Part shown: positions 1 to 5,134 of the stretch, in pieces
Position numbering within the stretch: the first letter of the stretch is position 1
Layout of the letters: every line of letters starts with the position of its first letter
Translations under genes and position numbers: made by a program
Notes under the pieces: model-generated
The model's database searches: none
What the model saw: the letters and a program-made list of their open reading frames with translations, nothing else
Told to the model about the DNA's origin: nothing
Assembly (NCBI GenBank): GCA_029937655.1
Contig: JAPYPK010000086.1
Coordinates: 1-5,858, forward strand
Direction of reading: 5' to 3'
Source: Nitrospinaceae bacterium
Lineage (GTDB): Bacteria; Nitrospinota; Nitrospinia; Nitrospinales; VA-1
Length of the DNA: 5,858 bases

Positions 1-442
1 CATCGGAGCACTCACTAATCCAAGTGTTCGCAACACAACCTGCATCAAAAATCGGGTCAAGAGGAAACATTGTTCCATTTTTATCTTCACAACTTTTAGT
101 CCCTGTTTTGTCAACGAGAGTGGAGGCTTCCTGTTTATTGGGAATTCTCCAATTATCGATTCCAGCGTGCTTTTCTTTATTAATCTGATCCACATAAGTC
201 CGGTGATCCTGCCAAGTATAAAATTTATGGGTATCCAACCAAGCATCTGCCTGTTTCCATGTTAACCCAGTATTAGGATCGGTAACTGTTCCGTCACCAT
301 TGTCAGCAAAAGGCTTTAGTTCGGGGACTGGTTTTTTTCCAGGAGCTGTTATCTTTGCAGGGGCAGTTTCTTTTACAGCGCTTGGTTCTGCTGTTTTATC
401 TGATGGGGGATCAACTTTCCCAGAAGGTTCTGCCTCAGTCAT
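1..442 (-). CDS. DUF1566 (Lcl C-terminal domain) protein, 3' end outside window
   Basis: The first 147 codons of a protein that continues past the left edge. Residues 1-45 are a low-complexity head rich in Pro, Ala, Lys and Glu. From residue 47 the sequence follows the DUF1566 pattern: DNGDGTVTDPNTGLTWKQ (47-64), then a Trp/Asp-rich stretch with WQDHRTYVDQIN (77-88), then GIDNWRIPNKQEASTLVD (94-111), the usual 'NWRLP...E..tLvd' core. The role of this domain is not established; it occurs in many secreted or surface proteins. No signal peptide or membrane segment is visible in the head, so this copy is either cytoplasmic or exported in an unusual way. Cysteines are at 118, 136 and 145. The ATG at 442 is supported by GAGGA at 455-451 (8-nt spacing) and by an in-frame TAA a few codons upstream. 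It lies 56 nt downstream of the small gene at 499-765 and is probably co-transcribed with it. Confidence 0.85.
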   Translation of the reverse strand, partial: MTEAEPSGKVDPPSDKTAEPSAVKETAPAKITAPGKKPVPELKPFADNGDGTVTDPNTGLTWKQADAWLDTHKFYTWQDHRTYVDQINKEKHAGIDNWRIPNKQEASTLVDKTGTKSCEDKNGTMFPLDPIFDAGCVANTWISECSD

Positions 443-498
443 ACTACAATTCCTCAAGTTATCTTAATATTTTATTCAGGAGACCACGCAAACTAAAA

Positions 499-765
499 CT
501 AATGCTGAGGATACTTTTTTAAAATTTCATCTAAGTCTTTTTTAGATTGGGTCAACATACTCAACATATCTCCAAGCTCTATCGCAGAATAAGAATCTAA
601 ACACTCTTTATAGTTTTCTCTATAACTGAAAGCGTTGCACTGAATCCACTTCATCACTACATCGTCCCCAGACCCGTCACTGCATTCATTTTTTTTTCTA
701 GCCAACAAATTCGTTTGTGAAATGCGTATGATTTCACAAACCAAATCGTCTTTGATTCTGCTCAC
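499..765 (-). CDS. small hypothetical protein, 88 residues
   Basis: I do not recognise this protein. It is hydrophilic, with no signal peptide or membrane segment. It appears mostly helical, with a charged C-terminal segment (about 68-85, LSMLTQSKKDLDEILKKY) that could be amphipathic. Four cysteines at residues 10, 28, 43 and 55 are notable for its size, but they do not form CxxC pairs, so I propose no zinc site. The start is GTG at 765, preceded by GAGG at 776-773 with a 7-nt spacer; an in-frame TAG two codons upstream excludes any substantial extension. A good promoter candidate lies about 50 nt upstream. The ribosome-binding site, the promoter and the position ahead of the DUF1566 gene argue that it is real and the first gene of a two-gene unit. 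Confidence 0.6.
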   Translation of the reverse strand: MSRIKDDLVCEIIRISQTNLLARKKNECSDGSGDDVVMKWIQCNAFSYRENYKECLDSYSAIELGDMLSMLTQSKKDLDEILKKYPQH

Positions 766-814
766 CAGCTAACCTCGTTAACATATCAAAACTACCATAA
801 TTTGAAATTTAGCC

Positions 815-843
815 AATTTATAACGATTTACAACACTTGTCAA
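815..843 (-). promoter_or_regulatory. sigma70-type promoter for the small gene and DUF1566 gene
   Basis: On the minus strand a perfect -35 TTGACA (843-838) is followed by overlapping -10 candidates: TATAAA at 822-817 (5/6 to consensus but only a 15-nt spacer) and TAAATT at 820-815 (4/6 with a 17-nt spacer). Transcription would start near 808-811, giving a 5' leader of about 45 nt before the GTG at 765. It lies directly downstream of the proposed terminator of the neighbouring operon, as expected at the start of a new transcription unit. Inferred from sequence only. Confidence 0.6.
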
Positions 844-871
844 TTCGATATTTCTAAGCAAACTTAAGCTT

Positions 872-901
872 AAAAAAAAACCATCCCGATACATCTCGGA
901 A
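872..901 (-). terminator. probable intrinsic terminator of the four-gene operon
   Basis: Read on the minus strand, TTCCGA (901-896) can pair with TCGGGA (889-884) to make a 6-bp stem with one G-U pair and a 6-nt loop. Three bases (TGG) follow, then an uninterrupted run of nine T (880-872). It lies about 130 nt past the stop of the last operon gene (1028) and before the next promoter. The stem is short and the 3-nt gap before the T run is not ideal, so efficiency is uncertain. Confidence 0.45.
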
Positions 902-914
902 GCCTCTAATCTGC

Positions 915-968
915 TTTCTTTTAAAATAATACCTTATTTTACCGAGACTTAAAATCAGTTAAAAGAAA
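915..968. repeat. nested AT-rich inverted repeats
   Basis: A perfect 10-bp inverted repeat, TTTCTTTTAA (915-924) and TTAAAAGAAA (959-968), encloses a second perfect hairpin, AAAATAA-TACC-TTATTTT (923-940). The two share bases 923-924, so both stems cannot form completely at once. It lies in the 3' untranslated region of the operon, upstream of the proposed terminator in the direction of transcription. The stems are almost entirely A-T and therefore weak as RNA. It may be a protein site, a processing site or chance in an AT-rich spacer. Confidence 0.4.
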
Positions 969-981
969 ATATTCTTTAAAC

Positions 982-997
982 TTAGATCATTAGATCA
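982..997. repeat. 8-bp tandem direct repeat TTAGATCA x2
   Basis: TTAGATCA occurs twice back to back, about 30 nt beyond the stop codon of the oppC-like gene. Each unit contains a GATC site. It is probably a minor slippage repeat; no function is proposed. Confidence 0.5.
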
Positions 998-1027
998 AAT
1001 AACATTTCTACCCTGAAAGTAACCTAA

Positions 1028-1840
1028 TCAGCCAAATCGAGTTTTATTTCTCGGATCCAGACCATCTCTAAGTCTATCACCTAAGAAGTTGAAACTTAAA
1101 ATTGTAAAAAAAATAGCAAGTGACGGGAATAGAATAAGATGAGGATAAAACTTTATAGACTTCCAGCCTTCATTAGCCATTGTTCCCCAACTACTAAATG
1201 GAGGAGCAACCCCCAGCCCGATAAAACTTAAGGTTGATTCGGCTAAAATTGCTACAGGAATTCTGAAGGTCAGGGTGACTACCACCAAACCCAAAATATT
1301 AGGCAGTATCTCCTGCATTAGTATCCTTGGGCTACTCGCACCCAGTGCACGGGCAGCTTCTACATAAGTTGTTTCTTTGATTCGTAATACTTCTCCTCGA
1401 ACCAAACGAGCAACTGTCACCCAGCTCACAAGCGTAAGGGCAATGAACATTCCTGCAACACCCCTCCCCATCATAACTGTAACAAGTATGATCATCAGCA
1501 TGTCTGGTAGAGCAAATATAACATCTACCACACGCATCATGAAACCATCTATCCGCCCGCCAATGTAACCCGAAATAGAGCCATAAATTGTTCCTATTAC
1601 AAGCGCTAGCAGTGTAGTCAAAATGCCTATAAATAAAGAAACACGTGCGCCATATATAAGACGCGAAAATAAATCACGACCCAATCTATCAGTTCCCATT
1701 AAATGACTGAAGGTAGGTGTTGCTAATGTATTAAGTGTGTCCTGAGTTTCATAGGAGTACGGAGTAATCCACGGGGCAAATATCGCCGAAAAAAAAACTA
1801 CCCCTAAAAACCCAAAACTTAATTTTGAAAAAAAACTCAC
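1028..1840 (-). CDS. DppC/OppC-family ABC transporter permease
   Basis: One of two inner-membrane subunits of a peptide/nickel-type ABC importer (binding-protein-dependent transport, inner-membrane component). Family signatures are clear: GTDRLGRDLFSRLIYGARVSL (positions 49-69), the cytoplasmic EAA loop that contacts the ATPase (EAARALGASSPRILMQEILP, 161-180), and the C-terminal FNFLGDRLRDGLDPR (250-264). Hydrophobic segments lie near 8-27, 66-90, 104-124, 128-143, 182-203 and 234-254, matching the usual six-helix layout. At 270 residues it is shorter than typical members (about 300) because it begins almost at the first helix, without the usual cytoplasmic tail. The GTG start at 1840 overlaps the upstream permease stop by four bases (GTGA), with a purine-rich GGGTGAGAG just before it; an in-frame TGA about 16 nt upstream excludes a longer start. 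Translational coupling to its partner is expected. The substrate cannot be read from sequence; peptides, nickel and oligosaccharides are all known for the family. Confidence 0.95.
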   Translation of the reverse strand: MSFFSKLSFGFLGVVFFSAIFAPWITPYSYETQDTLNTLATPTFSHLMGTDRLGRDLFSRLIYGARVSLFIGILTTLLALVIGTIYGSISGYIGGRIDGFMMRVVDVIFALPDMLMIILVTVMMGRGVAGMFIALTLVSWVTVARLVRGEVLRIKETTYVEAARALGASSPRILMQEILPNILGLVVVTLTFRIPVAILAESTLSFIGLGVAPPFSSWGTMANEGWKSIKFYPHLILFPSLAIFFTILSFNFLGDRLRDGLDPRNKTRFG

Positions 1841-2751
1841 ACTCTCACCCTTGGGTCAAGCCACATATAAATAATATCTACTAAAATATTTGCAAGAACA
1901 ATTAACACAGCATAAATCAAAGTCACTCCCATAATGAGTGGGTAGTCTCGATTGGTCACAGCAGTGATAAAAAAGCTCCCCATACCCGGGATCGAAAATA
2001 TAAATTCAATCACAAACGAACCTGTTACCAAGCCCGCGGTTAAAGGGCCTAGTACTGAAATTATGGGGAAAATCGAATTTTTCAAAGTGTGTTTGAAAAG
2101 AATAACGGATTCTGTAAGCCCTTTCGCACGAGCCGTTCGTATATAATCTGAGGACAATACTTCCAGCACTGCAGAGCGGGTCAATCGAGCGATATACCCA
2201 CTAAAAGGTGCGCCTAAAGCTATTGCAGGCAAAATCATGTGACGCGGCCCTTCCCACAGGGCTGGAGGCAACCATTGCAATTTATGAGACATCAACCAGA
2301 CCAGCACCGTTCCCAAAACAAAACTGGGGATAGAAATCCCCAATGTCGCATAAAACATACAAATTCTGTCAATCACAGAATTTTGACGGTAGGCCGACCA
2401 CACGCCCATTGGAATACCTACTCCCATAACAACTAGCATGGCCAACACCCCTAAAGTTATCGACACCGGGAATGTATCCAATATGATATCAGCAACATCC
2501 CGGCCAATATATTTATAGGAAGGCCCCATATCACCCTGAACCAATTGCTTTAAGTAAAGTAGATATTGAGTAGTTACGGGTTGGTCAAGATGATACTTAG
2601 CCTGAATATTGACTAGAATTTCTGGGGGAAGTTTCTTTTCTTGATCAAATGGACCCCCCGGAACCACACGCATAATAACGAAGGTAATCGTAGACACCAC
2701 AAACAAAACCGGGATACCGTGCAATAATCGTTTGAAAAAATATATCAGCAT
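1837..2751 (-). CDS. DppB/OppB-family ABC transporter permease
   Basis: Partner of the DppC/OppC-like subunit, forming the heterodimeric membrane channel of a peptide/nickel-type importer. The N-terminus (LIYFFKRLLHGIPVLFVVSTITF) is the typical first helix of this subfamily. The EAA-like loop is at 202-230 (DYIRTARAKGL at 202-212, then the I-F-P end). The C-terminal region shows the family pattern FVIEFIFSIPGMGSFFITAV (246-265), DYPLIMG (269-275) and LDPRVR (298-303). I chose the ATG at 2751 (304 residues) because it places the first helix as in homologues. A TTG at 2778 would add nine residues (to 313), but its purine-rich AAGAG sits only 1-2 nt away. Neither start has a strong Shine-Dalgarno sequence. 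An 83-nt gap separates it from the HEAT-repeat gene upstream, so a private promoter or processing site is possible. Its last four bases overlap the next gene. No ATPase or solute-binding gene is adjacent. Confidence 0.94.
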   Translation of the reverse strand: MLIYFFKRLLHGIPVLFVVSTITFVIMRVVPGGPFDQEKKLPPEILVNIQAKYHLDQPVTTQYLLYLKQLVQGDMGPSYKYIGRDVADIILDTFPVSITLGVLAMLVVMGVGIPMGVWSAYRQNSVIDRICMFYATLGISIPSFVLGTVLVWLMSHKLQWLPPALWEGPRHMILPAIALGAPFSGYIARLTRSAVLEVLSSDYIRTARAKGLTESVILFKHTLKNSIFPIISVLGPLTAGLVTGSFVIEFIFSIPGMGSFFITAVTNRDYPLIMGVTLIYAVLIVLANILVDIIYMWLDPRVRV

Positions 2752-2834
2752 ATATCTTTTTATAAAAATAAAAACCAAGCTCTTAAATACTTAACAAACG
2801 CGAAAAAAAATAACTACCGCAACATCCCTTAACA

Positions 2835-3980
2835 TCACTGCTTCATAAGTTTGATGATATTACCTGCCGCGTATGTACGCACTACCTCCTCAGAATCTTC
2901 CAGTTTACTCAACAATAATGGGAATGCTCTAGCCCCACCCATCATACCAACGGCTCTTGTAGCCGAAGTTCGGACTCGGATATTCTTGTCCATAAGTGCA
3001 ATTGAAAGCAACTGCTCTCGATTTTGAATCTCCAGTTCCCCAAGTATTCTTGCCGTTGTACTACGTATTCCGTAATCTGCATCTTTGATCGTATCTAAAA
3101 ATACTTCACGGCAAAAACTACTCCCTTTTCGAACTAAAGCCACTGCTGCTGACAAACGCACCATTCCATCTTCATCAGAACAAAGAGAACGGAGTGCTTC
3201 AAGCCCAGAAGTTCCTCTTAATGAGCCAAGAGTAAGTGCTGACTGATATCTCAGCGAAGAATTATGGTGTTTCGTTAAACTTAGTAACCGGGGTAGCATG
3301 CCCTTGTCTACTTTTTTGCCAATTGCTTTTAAACTGTAAAATATAATTTCATCCTCACTCCCATTTAACAGACCCTCTAGATACGGAATCACTTTTTCAT
3401 CATTTAACTTACCGAGATAACCTATGGCCTGATAACGGTCAATAGAACTACCGCCCTTGAGTCCATCTAAGAGAATATCTAATTGATTCTCATCTCCCAA
3501 CTTGAATAACGCCCCTGCGGCAGCGTAACGTACTGTTCGGTCTGGTGATTCAAGGTGGGGTTGGATGATATTTCCCAATGCCTCATCGCCCAACTCTCCC
3601 AACATTTCAATAGCCGCACCACGAACCCATATATTGGAGTCCTTGCTCATGTGAATAGATATAGCGCGAGCTTCATCCAATGAAATCTTCTTTATTCCCT
3701 GCAAGGCAAATAATCGCGTTGTATGATACGAGTCTTTCGCTGCTTTTTTTAGGAAAGGAATGAGACCAGAATATTCTGATTCACCCGCAGCGCGGGCAGC
3801 AGCACTACGGATAAATGCATTTTCACTCTGCAAAGATTTTTCTAAAATTTTTATAGATAATGTACGAACACGATCCATTACCTTCTGAGGTTTTTCCTTT
3901 GCCTTTAATGCATTCCCCGGAAAAGACAAAAGCATGGCTACAACTAAAAACAAGAACCCTGATTTCTTTGACATAATCAT
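2835..3980 (-). CDS. exported HEAT-repeat (PBS lyase-like) solenoid protein
   Basis: A 381-residue protein with an N-terminal signal peptide: basic MSKKSG, hydrophobic FLFLVVAMLLSF (10-20), then PGNALKA with likely Ala-x-Ala-like cleavage near 24-27. No lipobox cysteine is present, so a soluble periplasmic or exported product is inferred. The rest is a helical solenoid of eleven HEAT-like units. A conserved Arg opening the second helix recurs exactly every 31 residues: R58, R89, R120, R151, R182, (I213), R244, R275, R306, R337 and R368, usually followed by the small-residue pattern xAAxxLGxLGD. Such repeats mediate protein-protein binding; similarity to phycobilisome lyases is in fold only and implies no pigment chemistry. 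No catalytic domain is seen. The chain ends inside the last unit without an extra cap. The ATG at 3980 is favoured over that at 3974 because AGGG at 3995-3992 lies 11 nt upstream. The gene follows the glycosyltransferase by 13 nt. Its partner is unknown; a protein of the permease system is a guess. Confidence 0.9.
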   Translation of the reverse strand: MIMSKKSGFLFLVVAMLLSFPGNALKAKEKPQKVMDRVRTLSIKILEKSLQSENAFIRSAAARAAGESEYSGLIPFLKKAAKDSYHTTRLFALQGIKKISLDEARAISIHMSKDSNIWVRGAAIEMLGELGDEALGNIIQPHLESPDRTVRYAAAGALFKLGDENQLDILLDGLKGGSSIDRYQAIGYLGKLNDEKVIPYLEGLLNGSEDEIIFYSLKAIGKKVDKGMLPRLLSLTKHHNSSLRYQSALTLGSLRGTSGLEALRSLCSDEDGMVRLSAAVALVRKGSSFCREVFLDTIKDADYGIRSTTARILGELEIQNREQLLSIALMDKNIRVRTSATRAVGMMGGARAFPLLLSKLEDSEEVVRTYAAGNIIKLMKQ

Positions 3981-3991
3981 ATTTTATGAAA

Positions 3992-3997
3992 CCCTAA
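3992..3997 (-). promoter_or_regulatory. Shine-Dalgarno of the HEAT gene overlapping the glycosyltransferase stop
   Basis: On the minus strand TTAGGG contains both the TAG stop of the glycosyltransferase (3996-3994) and the AGGG ribosome-binding core (3995-3992), 11 nt before the ATG at 3980. This supports translational coupling of the two genes and the choice of the first of two nearby ATG codons (3980, 3974). Confidence 0.55.
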
Positions 3998-4824
3998 CTG
4001 TATTTATTAACGATTGCTCGGTAAAAAAACTCATCTTCCTTTTTGCCACGTTTTTCAAATCCCTGAATCAAAACAGAACATTTTTCTACTAACGCGGAAC
4101 GGGTTAATTTCAATTTCTCTTGATCGAGTGAATTCTGGTCCAATAACTTTTTTAAGGCGGCGACTCTAAATCGATCCATCCCCCAATACTTGCGCGATAA
4201 CTGGTCTTCATGACCACCCTGTTTGATAATAAGTGGTTCTTCAATAAAGTGAAACGCATATTTCACTGCGATTCTCAACCATAAATCATAATCCTCGCAG
4301 GCAGGAAGCGACTCATCAAAGTTTCCAATTTCACTAAATAACTTGGCACGAATCATAACTGAAGAAGGGCTCACGATACAAAGGGCCAAACAATGACGAA
4401 ATATATCCCCAGTATACTTACGGTGCTTGTTCATTTGGTTTACCCTCACCCCATTTCGAACCCATATTTCATCGGTATAGCAAACCTGATTATCCGTATT
4501 ACTTTCCATCCAATGTATTTGAATCTCCAATTTTTTCTCTTTCCACAAATCATCAGAGTCGAGAAAACAAATAAATTCCCCCTTTGCACAGGCGAGACCT
4601 ATATTACGGGCTTTAGAAACACCAGAGTTTTTTTTCATGGGTAGATACTGTGCACTAGGAAATGATTCTATTACCTTTGAAGTGTTATCGGTAGAACCAT
4701 CATCGACGACTATGAGCTCAAAATCTTGATAGGTTTGACTGACTATCGAACGCAAGGTTCCTTCCAATCGGTTGGCGCGATTGTATGTAGGCACGATGAC
4801 TGAAACTTTCGGTGAATCGTTCAC
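3994..4824 (-). CDS. family 2 (GT-A fold) glycosyltransferase
   Basis: A cytoplasmic enzyme that transfers a sugar from a nucleotide-sugar donor, probably in surface-polysaccharide or glycan synthesis. The GT2 landmarks are in order: VSVIVPTYNRANRLEGTLRS (7-26), the nucleotide-binding DDGSTDNT (41-48), NSGVSKARNIGL (66-77), the metal-binding DxD as DSDD (89-92), and ACEDYDLWLR (175-184), where E177/D178 supply the usual catalytic acid/base region. GGHEDQLSRK (203-212) matches the conserved 'H...QLS' element after the core. At 276 residues it is a complete single-domain enzyme with no membrane anchor. Donor and acceptor cannot be deduced. The start is GTG at 4824, chosen because the conserved beta strand begins seven residues later and the frame upstream offers no ATG, GTG or TTG before a stop. 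No Shine-Dalgarno precedes it, but a 13-codon ORF ends one base upstream. It is the first large gene of the minus-strand operon. Confidence 0.93.
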   Translation of the reverse strand: MNDSPKVSVIVPTYNRANRLEGTLRSIVSQTYQDFELIVVDDGSTDNTSKVIESFPSAQYLPMKKNSGVSKARNIGLACAKGEFICFLDSDDLWKEKKLEIQIHWMESNTDNQVCYTDEIWVRNGVRVNQMNKHRKYTGDIFRHCLALCIVSPSSVMIRAKLFSEIGNFDESLPACEDYDLWLRIAVKYAFHFIEEPLIIKQGGHEDQLSRKYWGMDRFRVAALKKLLDQNSLDQEKLKLTRSALVEKCSVLIQGFEKRGKKEDEFFYRAIVNKYS

Positions 4825-4825
4825 G

Positions 4826-4867
4826 TTACAATAAGGTGAAATAGGGACTTTTATTCTGTTCTTCCAT
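4826..4867 (-). CDS. possible 13-residue leader peptide ahead of the glycosyltransferase
   Basis: An ATG at 4867 opens a 13-codon frame (MEEQNKSPYFTLL) ending in TAA at 4828-4826, one base before the GTG start of the glycosyltransferase. A weak purine-rich GAGA lies 9 nt upstream of the ATG, whereas the GTG has no ribosome-binding site of its own. Termination-reinitiation from this ORF could therefore supply ribosomes to the large gene. No run of a regulatory amino acid is present, so classic amino-acid attenuation is not suggested. A frame this short can arise by chance. Confidence 0.3.
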   Translation of the reverse strand: MEEQNKSPYFTLL

Positions 4868-4921
4868 AAGTTTTAATCTCTACATGTTGATCTCGTGGTA
4901 CGAAACACCCCTATGACAATA

Positions 4922-4949
4922 AAGATATGAAAAAGTCTTAATACATCAA
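4922..4949 (-). promoter_or_regulatory. candidate promoter of the glycosyltransferase operon
   Basis: On the minus strand TTGATG (4949-4944, 4/6 to the -35 consensus) is followed after 16 nt by TATCTT (4927-4922, 4/6 to the -10 consensus). Transcription would begin near 4915, giving a leader of about 90 nt before the GTG at 4824 that includes the possible short peptide ORF. The match is modest; another -10-like hexamer, TATGAT, lies slightly upstream without a good -35. Confidence 0.35.
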
Positions 4950-5001
4950 TCATATAGGTTATTCCTGTAAAAGTTGAGCCAGGAAACCAATAAGTATTGC
5001 C

Positions 5002-5030
5002 TTGACAAAAACACTAAATTCCAATAGAAA
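5002..5030 (+). promoter_or_regulatory. sigma70-type promoter of the polyprenyl synthase gene
   Basis: A perfect -35 TTGACA (5002-5007) with an ideal 17-nt spacer precedes TAGAAA (5025-5030, 4/6 to the -10 consensus). Transcription would start near 5037, leaving a 5' leader of about 98 nt before the ATG at 5135. Together with the minus-strand candidate about 55 nt away, it forms a divergent promoter region. Confidence 0.55.
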
Positions 5031-5038
5031 TATACCCT

Positions 5039-5079
5039 TCCCATACTGAAAAAGTCAGAAAAAACAGTCCGCTATGGGA
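5039..5079 (+). promoter_or_regulatory. inverted repeat / possible 5' leader hairpin before the polyprenyl synthase gene
   Basis: TCCCATA (5039-5045) pairs perfectly with TATGGGA (5073-5079). The adjacent CTG (5046-5048) can also pair with a CAG just inside the right arm, leaving a 5-nt bulge and an A-rich loop. It would begin almost at the predicted transcript start, so it could be a stabilising 5' stem-loop or, as DNA, an operator. There is no T run after it, so it is not a terminator on this strand. Confidence 0.35.
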
Positions 5080-5134
5080 TATTTGACTAATGATTTCCTA
5101 GACGGTTCATCCATTATTGAGTGTAAGTTTATTT

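Noticed and set aside
1377..1568. Plus-strand open frame of 63 codons
   Set aside because: Antisense to the oppC-like gene; low-complexity Thr/Ile/Met/Arg-rich translation, and no promoter or family resemblance.
1952..2146. Plus-strand open frame of 64 codons
   Set aside because: Antisense shadow inside the oppB-like gene, with no recognisable protein features.
2239..2436. Plus-strand open frame of 65 codons
   Set aside because: Antisense to the oppB-like gene; His/Arg/Pro/Gln-rich translation typical of a shadow frame.
2752..2778. Nine-residue N-terminal extension of the oppB-like protein from a TTG start
   Set aside because: TTG is less likely, its purine-rich stretch is too close to it, and homologues begin at the position matching the ATG at 2751.
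2752..2834. Possible terminator or promoter between the HEAT gene and the oppB-like gene
   Set aside because: On the minus strand there is a run of eight T but no stable stem directly before it. The TATAAA near 2760 would place a transcript start almost on the ATG and lacks a fitting -35.
2835..3980. Phycobilisome lyase function for the HEAT-repeat protein
   Set aside because: The resemblance is only to the generic repeat. A signal peptide is present, and no phycobiliprotein genes or other photosynthetic context are seen.
4393..4644. Plus-strand open frame of 83 codons
   Set aside because: Antisense across the conserved core of the glycosyltransferase, whose motifs clearly belong to the other strand.
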